From contig JBHJGS010000016.1 in the NCBI GenBank assembly GCA_050331575.1, forward strand, positions 37,904-101,903: 64,000 nucleotides of DNA. Direction: 5' to 3'. The stretch is from JBHJGS01 sp050331575. GTDB lineage: Bacteria; Pseudomonadota; Alphaproteobacteria; Sphingomonadales; Rhodothalassiaceae. Below are positions 36,263 through 45,858 of the stretch, one piece after another. The notes beneath the pieces were generated by a model that saw only the letters and a program-made list of their open reading frames with translations, was not told the DNA's origin and did no database searches. The first letter of the stretch is position 1, and every line of letters starts with the position of its first letter. The translations under genes were made by a program, and so were the position numbers.

Positions 36263-37030
36263 ATGGCCTCACGCGATACCGACTTGGACTGGCAGATCAT
36301 CGCTGAGAATAAGCCGTTCTGGGGCGTCTTAAGCCAGCCAGTGTATGAACCCGATGCCCTCACCGAACAGTCTCTGGAAGAATTTTACCAATCAGGGGAG
36401 GTCTTTGTCCGAAACCTTTATGCTCTGGTCCGAGCCCATTTGGATCCTGACTTTACTCCGGGACGCGTGTTCGATTTCGGCTGTGGGGTCGGGCGTCTCT
36501 TGTTGCCAATGGCTCGACTGAGTGATGAGGCCCTCGGCGTGGATATCGCGCCTGGCATGCTGAAATTATGTTCTGAACGCGCTCAGGCTCTGGGGTTAAC
36601 CAATGTCGCAGTCCAGCAAAGCGACGACAGCCTCGCGGACGTGAATGGTCCGTTCGATCTTGTAAACTCCTACATTACGCTCCAGCATATTCCCCCGGAC
36701 CGCGGGCTTCGCCTGCTCGAAACGTTGATCGGCAAAATCGCGGTTGGCGGGATCGGATCGCTACAACTGACTTATGGAAAGGGGCGCGGCTTCTTCCTCC
36801 ATGAGCAGCCGCAGGCGCGTTTTTATCGACGCCACGGCGACCAACTCTTCGACCTCTGCCCGACGCAGCACCCCCAGCCGCCCGGCCATATCACCATGTA
36901 TGATTATGATTTGAATAGCGTTTTCGCTCTCGTGTCCTTAGCTGCTGGCCACCCCGTGGTCACTCTGCCGACGAACGACGATAACCATTTGGGTGTGCAC
37001 TTAATCTTTAAGAAGGCTCGCTCAGCCTGA
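36263..37030 (+). CDS. Class I SAM-dependent methyltransferase
   Basis: This 255-aa protein has motif I VFDFGCGVGRLLLPMA, acidic post-I ALGVDIAPGML and PFDLVNSYITLQHIPPDRG, typical of Methyltransf_25/11-like enzymes. ATG at 36263 has GGAG six bases upstream; the ATG at 36260 is an alternative. It lies between the giant glycosyltransferase and an FkbM gene, so a sugar methyltransferase role is likely. Confidence 0.78.
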   Translation: MASRDTDLDWQIIAENKPFWGVLSQPVYEPDALTEQSLEEFYQSGEVFVRNLYALVRAHLDPDFTPGRVFDFGCGVGRLLLPMARLSDEALGVDIAPGMLKLCSERAQALGLTNVAVQQSDDSLADVNGPFDLVNSYITLQHIPPDRGLRLLETLIGKIAVGGIGSLQLTYGKGRGFFLHEQPQARFYRRHGDQLFDLCPTQHPQPPGHITMYDYDLNSVFALVSLAAGHPVVTLPTNDDNHLGVHLIFKKARSA

Positions 37031-37205
37031 TGCGCGTGGGTCGAGCAAGTTACTGAGGCTGGGGTCGGTTAGGATGTGGACCGACGGCCATCGGCAACGC
37101 TGGCCTCAGTCGCGTCCGGGCGCAAGGCTCGCGTGACGCCCCCCCTTCATGGGCCTCTCGCCACGGCGGGGCAGCAGCAGGCTCAGCCCCAGCCAAAAGC
37201 GTGGA

Positions 37206-38405
37206 TCAAGGCATGCTCGCCCAATACGCGATCTTGTCCCGCCACTGATCCGGAAACCTTTCGGCGGGCCAAAATTCTGCTTCGTTTTCCACCCGATAAA
37301 GGCCGTGTTCATCCGATAATTGCAATCGGTTTGGCACCGCCAGAATATTGGAATTAATGCCAAAACCATAATATTTATCCTCCACCGTACCGAAAAAATT
37401 ATCCTTCTGGAAGAGCGGCGCTGGATGCCAGTAAAAGTCGTAGCCGACTGGCGTTAGGGCAGAAACAATCTTCCGAAATCTCGAGCGGCTACAACATTCA
37501 AAGTATACTGACGGTTTCTGGTCAGCAATGAGTTTCATAGACCCTGCCACAACAAGGTCTTCCAAGCCCTCGACATCGATCTTCACGACCGAAACGTGAT
37601 CGCCGGAAAAATCGAGGTCATCAAGCGGTAGTATCGGCACGCGGAGTCCCTGAGGCTGGCGCTGGACCTGCACTCCGCCGCTAGAATGGCTCGCGCAATA
37701 ATCGACATGAGGTAAAAATGTTGTCCCCGCCTCTGCCCCGGCCGCTTGTTGCATGCAGACAATGTTTGTCAGTCCGTTCAGCGCAACATTGCCACAAAGC
37801 CGATGAAAGACATTCGGCTGCGGCTCAAAGGCATAGACCTTTCCACCGCTCTGCACATGTTGCGCAAGCGGGATCGCCAGCGCACCAATATTCGCGCCCA
37901 CGTCCAAAACCGTGGACCGCGCCGGCGCCAGCTCTTTCAAAAGACGCACCTCACTTTCTGCATACTCGCCGTAGGTCAGAAAGGTGGTGTCCACCCCTTG
38001 ATCGAACCGGTTCAGGATGAAGACTCCATGCCGCATTTGCTGGATGACCAATGCACTTTCCGAATTGCCTGGCTCAAGTCTTGGCGCAGTCGATTGCGTC
38101 GGCGGCGCAGGCACAACAAGACGGTTTGTAGGAAGCTTCTGCCCGGTCTCGACGTTAATCAGCTCGATCAGGTCGCCCGCATTAATCTCTTCGATTTCGG
38201 AAATATCGATGATAAATCCTTTTCTATAAGCCGCATATTTCGCTTCCAAATCCGGTCGTGGTATGTCAGCGAAGAAGGTTTTGACCTGAGCCCCGTTGAC
38301 CAAGAGAGCACAGTGAACACTTTCGGCCGGGTTTGCATGATCGTGAACCCAACCAACAAGTTCATTCAAACCGTTGAAGCGGATGTCACCGGTGAGACTA
38401 TCCAT
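37206..38405 (-). CDS. FkbM family methyltransferase with N-terminal accessory domain
   Basis: This 399-aa protein has a C-terminal FkbM domain (TVLDVGANIGALAIPLA, KVYAFEPQPNVFHRL, VSVVKIDVEGLEDLVVAG). The first ~100 residues form a small domain (GLNELVGWVHDHANPAESV, DIPRPDLEAKYAAYRKGF) of the kind also found attached to glycosyltransferases. ATG at 38405 has TGAGG upstream; ATG at 38417 is an alternative. FkbM enzymes O-methylate sugars or similar hydroxyls. It is convergent with the preceding methyltransferase gene. Confidence 0.85.
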   Translation of the reverse strand: MDSLTGDIRFNGLNELVGWVHDHANPAESVHCALLVNGAQVKTFFADIPRPDLEAKYAAYRKGFIIDISEIEEINAGDLIELINVETGQKLPTNRLVVPAPPTQSTAPRLEPGNSESALVIQQMRHGVFILNRFDQGVDTTFLTYGEYAESEVRLLKELAPARSTVLDVGANIGALAIPLAQHVQSGGKVYAFEPQPNVFHRLCGNVALNGLTNIVCMQQAAGAEAGTTFLPHVDYCASHSSGGVQVQRQPQGLRVPILPLDDLDFSGDHVSVVKIDVEGLEDLVVAGSMKLIADQKPSVYFECCSRSRFRKIVSALTPVGYDFYWHPAPLFQKDNFFGTVEDKYYGFGINSNILAVPNRLQLSDEHGLYRVENEAEFWPAERFPDQWRDKIAYWASMP

Positions 38406-38546
38406 CAAAAACCTCATGCGGCGCGTTGAGGACGTCGCTGATCATAGGGCGGTCGGTGCGCGGCAACAACCCACGCCCAAGCCAGCCAATTATATCGTGG
38501 CTTTACGCTGAAGTGCTAAGGAACAGCGACGGAAGTCCTTACGCCT

Positions 38547-39584
38547 TCAAGTGCCGCCGCCGTCCGCCTGATCTCTCAAGAAAAGATAGAAAAACCTGTT
38601 GATTAATTTGGTGGGAATTCTACCGAAATCGCTCGAAACATTCCTATCGGCAAGCATTCTTACCATCTTGTCAATCGAGTCTTCGGTAAAGTGGTTTAAC
38701 CATGACGGCAAATCATAGTCGGCCTGAGAACGATTTGGGCGTTTGTACTGAATTCCAAAATTCTCAGCCAACCAATCCACCTCCGAATAGTCAGCACAGT
38801 TCAGAAATACCTCTTTTGGAATTCTTTCCGAATCCTGATACAAGGCAACAACGGCGCGATTAAACCTGTTTCGCGCTTTAAATAGGAAATCGTCCCCCGA
38901 ATGTACCGGGCATGTATTATTAAATAAGAATATCCATTTCAATGCGTCACTGGACATGCTTTCGCCGACAACCAGGGGCTTGAACCGAGTTCGGTCCAAT
39001 CCGGCCAACTCTGCAAAATCATAAACGACATCGCCATCTTTTAACCCCTCACGGCTAAAATCTCTCAAAATAATGTTTTGTTTGTTAACGATATTAGACA
39101 GTCTCTCAAAACGGAAACGAAAACTAGGGGTTATCGAAGGTGAGCTATTTGCCAGCCCTCCTAGAACCTGCTGCTGGAAGTTGCTTGCCGCAAACTCTAA
39201 GGGGTCGCGAACGTAAGCGATGACTGTTTTTTGCTCGCAATAAGCATTTATCATTTCAATGAGCGCCTTAAGACCCTCTTCCTCAATCAGAGAGATATCC
39301 TCCCCCGAAAATATTACACAATCCCTTTCTTCTTTACTTAGCTCTCTCTCAAAGAGGGCCAGGGCTTGTTTTCGTTTGTCAATAATAGCGGATCTATCAA
39401 GGCCCCGGGCTTTCCAAAACCAATACTCCATATAGCGCGGCGAGAATGCTGTATAAAGCAAGTAACTGTGATTCGGATCCCCCATATTGGCATAGAAGAT
39501 TCTGCCATCATCGTAATCGGCCAAACGTTGTTGAATGGCCGATGAACCCGTCTTGTGAATTCCAACATGTAATATGCAGTGCAT
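38547..39584 (-). CDS. Sulfotransferase-like protein
   Basis: This 345-aa protein starts with ILHVGIHKTGSSAIQQRL, the PAPS 5'-phosphosulfate loop of a bacterial sulfotransferase group. KTVIAYVRDPLEFAASNFQQ provides the 3'-phosphate-binding part. Base composition is clearly AT-richer than the chromosomal average here, suggesting transfer. ATG at 39584 is preferred, with GGGT upstream. It is divergent from the TPR-glycosyltransferase gene. Confidence 0.72.
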   Translation of the reverse strand: MHCILHVGIHKTGSSAIQQRLADYDDGRIFYANMGDPNHSYLLYTAFSPRYMEYWFWKARGLDRSAIIDKRKQALALFERELSKEERDCVIFSGEDISLIEEEGLKALIEMINAYCEQKTVIAYVRDPLEFAASNFQQQVLGGLANSSPSITPSFRFRFERLSNIVNKQNIILRDFSREGLKDGDVVYDFAELAGLDRTRFKPLVVGESMSSDALKWIFLFNNTCPVHSGDDFLFKARNRFNRAVVALYQDSERIPKEVFLNCADYSEVDWLAENFGIQYKRPNRSQADYDLPSWLNHFTEDSIDKMVRMLADRNVSSDFGRIPTKLINRFFYLFLRDQADGGGT

Positions 39585-39805
39585 TAGTGACCCGGTATTT
39601 CCAGACAAAAATTGCAAGACGGCCGGCGCCGGCGATTTCCGAGATCCGGACCTGAGGCTCCTCGGCCTTAACTGCGCTAATGCCCAAATGCAAGCTTACC
39701 GCCGGTTCATCCGTTAGAAGCGATAGGGCGTGGGCTGGCAAGGCGCTTGCGTTGCGCCGAAATTCCAGGTTTGACCTGATCGACAGTCCCAGGGTGAGCG
39801 TCGAC

Positions 39806-41476
39806 ATGCCCAAAGCCTCAAAGAAACTCTCGACGAAAGCCTCCGCGGTTGCTCCGGACGGTTTGCTGAAGACGGCAAGGCTTTACCACCGCTCCGGCCG
39901 CCGGTCGGAGGCTATCGTGCTGCTGCAGCAGGCCTGGTCACAGGGTCAGACGAAACGGCGGTTGGCACGGGACATCGCGCTGGAGATGGCGGCCTGCGGC
40001 ACGCCTGTGGAGGCCTTCGGCATGCTCTCGGCCTATCTGTCGCGCTTTGACCCCGGAGCCGAGATCCTTGCCGCTGCGGCGGAGGCAGCGCGCAAACTGG
40101 GCCAGACCCTGGTGGCCGAGCAGCATCTGCAAAAGGCCGTCGAATTGAAACCGAGAGAGCCACGCTACGCCTTGGCGCTGGCCGATCTGTACGATGATGT
40201 GAACCGGCAGGACGCGTGTGAAGCGGTCCTGATGTCTGCTCTGCAACGCCTCCCGAAAGAGCCGCAACTTTGGAATCGGTTGGGCATCTTCCAGCGCGAC
40301 CGCAAGGGCGCCCCCGGCGATGCTCGGCACAGCTTTGAACAGGCCGTGCAGCTGGACCCCAATACAGCGGCTTATGCCAACAATCTGGGCATGGTGCAGC
40401 CCGATGCCCCTCGGCGCGTGCAGTGGCTTGAAAAGGCGCTGGCCCTTGAACCGGATTTTCCGCTGGCACATGTCGGGTTGGCCCTCGCCTATCTGCAAAC
40501 GGGGCGACTGGCGGACGCATGGCCGCATTACGACCACCGGCTTGACCTCCGATTAGGTTCGGAGCGCGCGGCGCGCTACACCCACGGTCTGCCCATTTGG
40601 CAAGGTGAGCCGCTCAATGGGCGGCGCATCCTTCTGGTCGCCGAACAGGGCATCGGTGATGAGATTTTGTGCGCGTCGGCCTTTTGGTGGCTGCAATCTC
40701 AAGGCGCCGCCCTTTCCATCGGCTGTGACCCGCGGCTGTGCACGATCTACCAACGAAGCTTTCCCGAAGCGACCGTGGGCGCGTTCGTCGACCGCCAGGA
40801 CGATGGCCATAGGGTGCGCAGCTTCCCGGACTTAGAGGGCGCCGGCGCCCCCGCATGTGATTTTGCGCTGCCGATCGGGTCGTTGCTCCAGCATATCTGG
40901 CCGTCGCTTGATGCCCTTCACCCGACGCGGCGGGCCTATCTCCGCGCAGATCCCGCGTTGGTCGAACAATTTGCCGGCCGACTGAGCGGTGAGTCCTCGC
41001 GCCTGAAGATCGGCCTTTCCTGGCGCAGCGGACGGCTGATCGAGGGGCGGTGGCTGGGCTATTTCGGCGCGAAATGGGCGGGCCGGCTGATGCGCGATTT
41101 GCCAGCTGATTTTATCTGCCTGCAATATTCTTACGAGACAAGCGAAATAGAAACAATAAACCAAGAGGCTGGGGATCGTCTGATCGTCATGGATGACGTT
41201 GATTTAAAGGATGATATTGAGGCAAACTTAGCGATTATGCAGACTCTCGATTTCGTTATCGGCCCGACGACTGCCACGCAAATGTTTGCCCTTGCGCTGG
41301 CCAAGCCGGTCTACTTGCTCAGTCGCGGGTATCCCTGGTGGTATTTCGGCCAAACTCACGACCCGGTTTCGCTGGCTTTCCCGCACTGCCGCAACTTCGT
41401 CGCGAAGGGCGGTGATTGGGGTGAGGCTGTTAAGGATCTCCGCGCGTTCCTCACTGCGAAACTAAAACAGCAATAG
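39806..41476 (+). CDS. TPR-repeat protein with C-terminal glycosyltransferase-like domain
   Basis: This 556-aa protein has about five TPR-type helix pairs in the first half (LVAEQHLQKAVELKPREPRY, SFEQAVQLDPNTAAYANNLG, FPLAHVGLALAYLQTGRLAD). The C-terminal half, with ILLVAEQGIGDEILCA, LKIGLSWRSG and LDFVIGPTTATQMFALAL, resembles the GT9/GT41-like domain seen in bacterial TPR-glycosyltransferases. ATG at 39806 has AGGGTGAG upstream. Such proteins can glycosylate proteins, but the acceptor is unknown here. Confidence 0.72.
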   Translation: MPKASKKLSTKASAVAPDGLLKTARLYHRSGRRSEAIVLLQQAWSQGQTKRRLARDIALEMAACGTPVEAFGMLSAYLSRFDPGAEILAAAAEAARKLGQTLVAEQHLQKAVELKPREPRYALALADLYDDVNRQDACEAVLMSALQRLPKEPQLWNRLGIFQRDRKGAPGDARHSFEQAVQLDPNTAAYANNLGMVQPDAPRRVQWLEKALALEPDFPLAHVGLALAYLQTGRLADAWPHYDHRLDLRLGSERAARYTHGLPIWQGEPLNGRRILLVAEQGIGDEILCASAFWWLQSQGAALSIGCDPRLCTIYQRSFPEATVGAFVDRQDDGHRVRSFPDLEGAGAPACDFALPIGSLLQHIWPSLDALHPTRRAYLRADPALVEQFAGRLSGESSRLKIGLSWRSGRLIEGRWLGYFGAKWAGRLMRDLPADFICLQYSYETSEIETINQEAGDRLIVMDDVDLKDDIEANLAIMQTLDFVIGPTTATQMFALALAKPVYLLSRGYPWWYFGQTHDPVSLAFPHCRNFVAKGGDWGEAVKDLRAFLTAKLKQQ

Positions 41477-41581
41477 AAGGCCCTCTAAAGGCTTCCTCTG
41501 TTAAGCTCAACCGGCGTCTCTCTTGGCAGTGCCCGTGAACACCTTGCAGCGTCGGTGAATCAATTGGGTGCGGGGCGTGCG

Positions 41582-42478
41582 TTATGGTCGGTGACCAGAC
41601 GGTGGTTGGCCCCGATCGGCCGAGGCCAGTTGCGCCACAACGTCGGCTTGAAACGCCCGATAGATCTCCTGCCAACGCCGGACATCTGAATCATCGCGAA
41701 GGTCTTGCAAATTTTCGACCTGGTGAAACAAGTTCGCGCTGGTGACCTTGACAAATTCCGTCTCGGTCACGGCATCATCCCAAGGCAAATCTATTGTATT
41801 AAGGAAATCCCGTAAGAACATTTTAGGATCTTGAAGAAATTTTTCATAAGATATCAACGATACGTTGATGCCCCTATTCAATAACGGAAAAATGCGCTCA
41901 TTCCAGTCTCGCTGTTTTCTTTTAACATATTCTTCGATATACGATAAAAACCCTTCACGATCTGCTTGAAATTCGATTTTGCTTAATCGGTTTTTGGCGG
42001 CCTCGACACGCGCTTGCGGAAGTTGGCGCAGTGTGAATTGAACATGGCCGCCGCCGCCAAAGGCGTCCGCATCCTCTAATCTTGGAATGATACGATTAGT
42101 GAGGTATAGGCTTAAGGCCAGATCGAAGGGATCGTTACGCATAAGAAAAAAGAGCTTCACTTTGTGCTTACAAAGAATCTCTGAAATCTTGTTGGTGTCC
42201 CCCCAAATCCGCCATTTGAAACCTATACACTCATAAGCCTTTTTCGGGCCAGTCATACTAAATTTGTTTTCCTCAACCCAAGGTAAATCACACGAGCCTT
42301 GAGAAAAGGCCTGATCGACAAACTCGACAATTTCAAATGCATTCGCGTGACTGTTGGCCGCATAATAGTCCAGTCCCTCAAACAGAGGAACGTTCAATTT
42401 TGGGTGGTTTGACAGATGGTCGATAATCGCCGAACTGCCTTCGCGGTGAAAAAAAGAGATAATAAAGTTTCGTGCCAT
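41582..42478 (-). CDS. Sulfotransferase-like protein
   Basis: This 298-aa protein begins RNFIISFFHREGSSAIIDHL, a phosphosulfate-loop-like start (replacing the usual Gly with His-Arg-Glu-Gly-Ser-Ser). VKLFFLMRNDPFDLALSLY is the second cofactor segment. The gene is AT-rich in its first two thirds. It is convergent with the TPR-glycosyltransferase gene and the last gene of the glycan block. Confidence 0.65.
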   Translation of the reverse strand: MARNFIISFFHREGSSAIIDHLSNHPKLNVPLFEGLDYYAANSHANAFEIVEFVDQAFSQGSCDLPWVEENKFSMTGPKKAYECIGFKWRIWGDTNKISEILCKHKVKLFFLMRNDPFDLALSLYLTNRIIPRLEDADAFGGGGHVQFTLRQLPQARVEAAKNRLSKIEFQADREGFLSYIEEYVKRKQRDWNERIFPLLNRGINVSLISYEKFLQDPKMFLRDFLNTIDLPWDDAVTETEFVKVTSANLFHQVENLQDLRDDSDVRRWQEIYRAFQADVVAQLASADRGQPPSGHRP

Positions 42479-42780
42479 ACGAATTTCGTGTGATCGTCAG
42501 CGCGCCGCTATTAGCGGGAAGAGGAAGCGGCAGCCCCGCTCTTGCAACCACGAGAGCCTTATCCGATCAATTGCGATCGCGTTTGATCGGATAATGCCCG
42601 CCTTCGATGGTGTGAGCAACTTCATCCGACCGATTAGTATCGCACAACGATTCCAATCGCTCGGATATTGCCCTGGGCCCGTTCGGCCAGATCCGTGGTG
42701 TCGATCCCATCCCTTACCCCTCCCGCGCGGTGCCCGCAGCGTTGTTCATCACCACCAGGCCGGCATCCCGCGCATGAGCC
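42479..42780. other. 302-bp gap between sulfotransferase-like gene and nadA
   Basis: It contains palindromic element copy B (42559-42630) and, on the minus strand, a 47-codon open frame (ATG at 42710, stop near 42570) preceded by GGGAGGGGTAAGGG, which ends within the repeat. No recognised gene. Confidence 0.4.
42559..42630 (-). repeat. Palindromic dispersed element, copy B
   Basis: Perfect 12-bp arms TTATCCGATCAA (42559-42570) and TTGATCGGATAA (42583-42594) flank a 12-base loop. GCCCGCC and GAGCAACTTCATCCGACC follow as in copies A and C. Read leftward it encodes RSDEVAHTIEGGHYPIKRD, matching the C-terminal tail of the glycosyltransferase that contains copy A. Confidence 0.7.
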
Positions 42781-43812
42781 TCAGCTGCGCGCCTCGCCGA
42801 TCGCGGAGACGTCCGTGGCCGGGGCCGAACGGGGCGACAGTTCCAGCATCCGCTGCAACGGTTTCAGGGCGCGCACGCGAACATCCTCCGGCACCTCGAT
42901 GCGTGGTTCAAGATCGCGCAGGCACACATATAGCTTTTCCATCGAGTTCATGCCCATGAACGGACACATATTGCAGTTGCAATTGCCATCCGCCCCCGGC
43001 GCGCCGATGAAGCTTTTGGTCGGGGCGGCCTTTTGCATCTGGTGGATGATATGCGGTTCGGTCGCCACGATAATCGTGTCGGAGGCATTGGCGGTGGCGA
43101 ATTTCAGGATCGAACTGGTCGAGCCGACATGATCAGCATGATCCAGGATCGGCGCCGGGCATTCCGGGTGCGCGGCCACAGGCGCGCCGGGATGCTCCAG
43201 CTTCAGCTTGATCAGTTCCTTCTCCGAGAACTGCTCATGAACGATACAGGTACCGTCCCACAAGAGCATGTCCCGGCCGGTCTTCTTCGACAAGAAGGCG
43301 CCCAGATGCTTGTCCGGCGCGAACAGGATCGGCTGATCCTCCGGGATCTGGCTGATGATATGCTCGGCGTTGGAGGAGGTCACGATGATGTCGGTGTGTG
43401 CCTTCACCGCCGCGGAGCAGTTGATATAGGTCAGCGAGATATGGTCCGGATGGGCGGCGCGGAATTGGGCGAACTGCTCGGGCGGGCAGCTGTCCTCCAA
43501 GCTGCAGCCGGCCTTCATGTCCGGCAGCACCACGCGCTTTTCCGGGCTCAAGATCTTCGCCACCTCAGCCATGAACCGCACGCCGCAAAAGGCGATGACA
43601 TCGGCCTGGGTGGCCGCCGCCTTGCGAGACAGATCCAGGCTGTCGCCGACGAAATCCGCGATATCCTGGATCTCGCCATCCTGATAATAGTGCGCCAGGA
43701 TCACCGCATTGCGTTCCTTGCGCAGTCGGTTGATCTCCGCGACCAGATCCAGCGTGGGATCGATCGGCGGGGTCGGCGTGGGCATGAAATGGTCCAGGCT
43801 GAGCGCCATCAT
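42781..43812 (-). CDS. nadA: Quinolinate synthase A
   Basis: This 343-aa enzyme condenses iminoaspartate with dihydroxyacetone phosphate to quinolinate in NAD synthesis. It carries the [4Fe-4S] cysteines in the family positions (DMKAGCSLEDSCP; the CNCNMCPFMGMNS region), with AHYYQDGEIQDIADFVGDSL near the N-terminus. Of three clustered ATGs (43818, 43812, 43809), 43812 has AAGG at a good distance. The usual partners nadB and nadC are not next to it. Confidence 0.95.
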   Translation of the reverse strand: MMALSLDHFMPTPTPPIDPTLDLVAEINRLRKERNAVILAHYYQDGEIQDIADFVGDSLDLSRKAAATQADVIAFCGVRFMAEVAKILSPEKRVVLPDMKAGCSLEDSCPPEQFAQFRAAHPDHISLTYINCSAAVKAHTDIIVTSSNAEHIISQIPEDQPILFAPDKHLGAFLSKKTGRDMLLWDGTCIVHEQFSEKELIKLKLEHPGAPVAAHPECPAPILDHADHVGSTSSILKFATANASDTIIVATEPHIIHQMQKAAPTKSFIGAPGADGNCNCNMCPFMGMNSMEKLYVCLRDLEPRIEVPEDVRVRALKPLQRMLELSPRSAPATDVSAIGEARS

Positions 43813-43912
43813 GAACATCCTTCTTCAAGGCCCCTCGGTCCTTAAGCGCCACTATATAAGGCACAGCGGCGCAGTTTTTAGGACCAGGGGCCCTGCCTGT
43901 CATGCCAGGCTG

Positions 43913-44812
43913 TCATGCCAGGGCGTAGCGCGCCGCCTCCGTCGGGGCGGGATCGGCCCGAACGCGCCGGTCCTCGGCCAGCTTGATCAGATGCGCCAGA
44001 AGCGACCGGGCCGCGGCCGGATACAGCGCCTTGGGCACATCGTCATAAACGCGGGCCAACAGCTCCGGCAAGGTCGCCGGGCCCCCGGACAAGGCCGCCA
44101 GCACCTTGTCTTCCCGGGCCAGGCGGTGCGCCTTGACCGCGGCCAGAAACGCCATGGGCTCGGCAATCGGCGCGCCGTGGGCGGGCAGGATCAGCGCCGG
44201 CGCCAGCGCTATCAATCGGTCCAGCCCGGCCAGATAGGCGGCCATGTCCCCGTCCGGCGGCGACACAATCGGGGTCGCTTGGCTCATCAGATGATCACCG
44301 GCGATCAGCACACGGTCGCTCGCGCGGAAGAAGCACAGATGATTGGAGCAATGGCCCGGCGTGTGCACCGCCGCCCACGTCCCGGCGGCGGTCTCGACCC
44401 GGACGCCGTCGGCCAGTGCCGTGTCCGGCGAGAAGTCCCAATCCGCCGCCTCAAAGCCCGTGTTTGGGTCGATGCCGCCGGTCTTGCCCGCGCCATGTGG
44501 GCCGAAGCCCAGGGTTGGCGCGCCGGTGCGATCTTTCAGGGGGGCCGCGGCGGGGGAATGGTCGCGATGGGTGTGGGTGATCCAGATCTGCGCCACCCGC
44601 TGGTCCGGCGCCAGCGCGTCCATCAGGCTGTCCGCGGCCTCCAGCGGCCCGGGATCGACCACAGCCAGGTCCCGATCTCCGATCAGATAGCGGCTGGTCC
44701 CGGTCATCGTGAACGGGCCGGGATTGCGCGCGACCAGGCGACGCACGCCCGGCGCCACCGTCAGCGGCGCCTCATAGGGCGGGTCTGGATCGGGCACGAA
44801 GGGCACGCTCAT
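43913..44812 (-). CDS. MBL-fold metallohydrolase (LACTB2-like)
   Basis: This 299-aa metallo-beta-lactamase-fold protein has the metal motif ITHTHRDHSPAA, further ligands in VHTPGHCSNH and AGDHLMS, and a C-terminal winged-helix-type segment (LPELLARVYDDVP...LLAHLIKLAEDRRV) as in LACTB2 proteins. LACTB2-like enzymes are nucleases or hydrolases; the substrate here is unknown. Its start overlaps the stop of the aspartoacylase-like gene (ATGA), so it is the fourth gene of the rimK operon. Confidence 0.85.
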   Translation of the reverse strand: MSVPFVPDPDPPYEAPLTVAPGVRRLVARNPGPFTMTGTSRYLIGDRDLAVVDPGPLEAADSLMDALAPDQRVAQIWITHTHRDHSPAAAPLKDRTGAPTLGFGPHGAGKTGGIDPNTGFEAADWDFSPDTALADGVRVETAAGTWAAVHTPGHCSNHLCFFRASDRVLIAGDHLMSQATPIVSPPDGDMAAYLAGLDRLIALAPALILPAHGAPIAEPMAFLAAVKAHRLAREDKVLAALSGGPATLPELLARVYDDVPKALYPAAARSLLAHLIKLAEDRRVRADPAPTEAARYALA

Positions 44813-45858
44813 GACGGCGCGGGTTCAACATAGTCGCCGGGCATTAAACCCTCGATATGGTCCTGCTGCCAGGCCTCCAGGGCGGTCTCCACACCCCGGC
44901 TGTCGGCGAATTGGGCAATGTGAAACAGGGCATCGCCCTCATTCACCACGGGCAGCCGGGTATGGCCGATGACAATGCCGGCATAGGGACTGGCGATCTG
45001 GCCCTGACGCTCACCAAAGGCGTCATAGATGGTCGCCAGGGCATCGCCCTTGCGCACCCGGTCGCCCAACCGCACCTCCGTGCGCATCAGCCCGGTGCGG
45101 TCCGCGCGGACCCAGGACGAGCCGCGCGCCTCGATCACCTCCGGCGTCCTCGTGGCCCGCCCCTTGGGCAGCATGTCCAGCGCGCGCATGACATTGATGA
45201 CGCCGCGCACGCCCGCGCGCACCGACAAGGCATCAAAGCGCAAGGCCTCCCCGGCCTCATACAGCAGCATGGGCACGCCCAATTCCTTGGCATATTGGCG
45301 CAGCGAGCCATCGCGCAGATCCGCGGAAATCGCCACCGGGGTGCCGAACGCCCGCGCCAGCCGCTCGGTCTCCGGATCCTTCAGATCCGCGCGGATATGC
45401 GGCAGATTGGTGCGGTGATTGGCGCCGGTGTGCAGATCGATGCCGTGGCTGGCACGCTTGACGATCTCCTCCACGAAGGTGTGCGCCACCCGCGCGGTCA
45501 GCGAGCCATGAGCGGACCCCGGAAAGCTGCGATTCAGATCACGCCGATCCGGCAGATAGCGGGTATGATTGAAGAAGCCATAGACATTGACGATCGGCGT
45601 ACAGATCACCGTGCCCTTCAGCCGGCTCAAGGTGCGCGATGCCAGCACCTGGCGGATGATCTCAATGCCGTTGATCTCATCACCATGGATGGCGGCGGCA
45701 ACGAACAAGACCGGCCCGTCCTTCTTGCCATGCACCACGCGCACCGGCATGGACAGCGGGGTATAGGCGGATTGGCCGGGCAGCGGCAGCGTGACGCTGG
45801 CCCGTGTGCCCGCAGGAATGCGCTGGCCGGCGATTTCGAAGCCCGCCCGTCGCGGCAT
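44809..45858 (-). CDS. Succinylglutamate desuccinylase/aspartoacylase family zinc hydrolase
   Basis: This 349-aa M14-like deacylase has the zinc motif AAIHGDEINGIEI, DRRDLNRSFPG for substrate binding, and GIDLHTGANHR with the third ligand. The C-terminal ~100 residues (RTEVRLGDRVRKGDALATIY) form a lipoyl-like beta domain. It starts inside the rimK stop codon (TGATG). Linked to an ATP-grasp ligase, it may trim or release amino-acid adducts; the true substrate is not known. Confidence 0.87.
   Translation of the reverse strand: MPRRAGFEIAGQRIPAGTRASVTLPLPGQSAYTPLSMPVRVVHGKKDGPVLFVAAAIHGDEINGIEIIRQVLASRTLSRLKGTVICTPIVNVYGFFNHTRYLPDRRDLNRSFPGSAHGSLTARVAHTFVEEIVKRASHGIDLHTGANHRTNLPHIRADLKDPETERLARAFGTPVAISADLRDGSLRQYAKELGVPMLLYEAGEALRFDALSVRAGVRGVINVMRALDMLPKGRATRTPEVIEARGSSWVRADRTGLMRTEVRLGDRVRKGDALATIYDAFGERQGQIASPYAGIVIGHTRLPVVNEGDALFHIAQFADSRGVETALEAWQQDHIEGLMPGDYVEPAPS

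Noticed and set aside
37031..37205. Possible remnant of a sorting-signal tail on the minus strand before the FkbM stop
   Set aside because: The hydrophobic stretch followed by Arg is short and out of context; no gene structure supports it.
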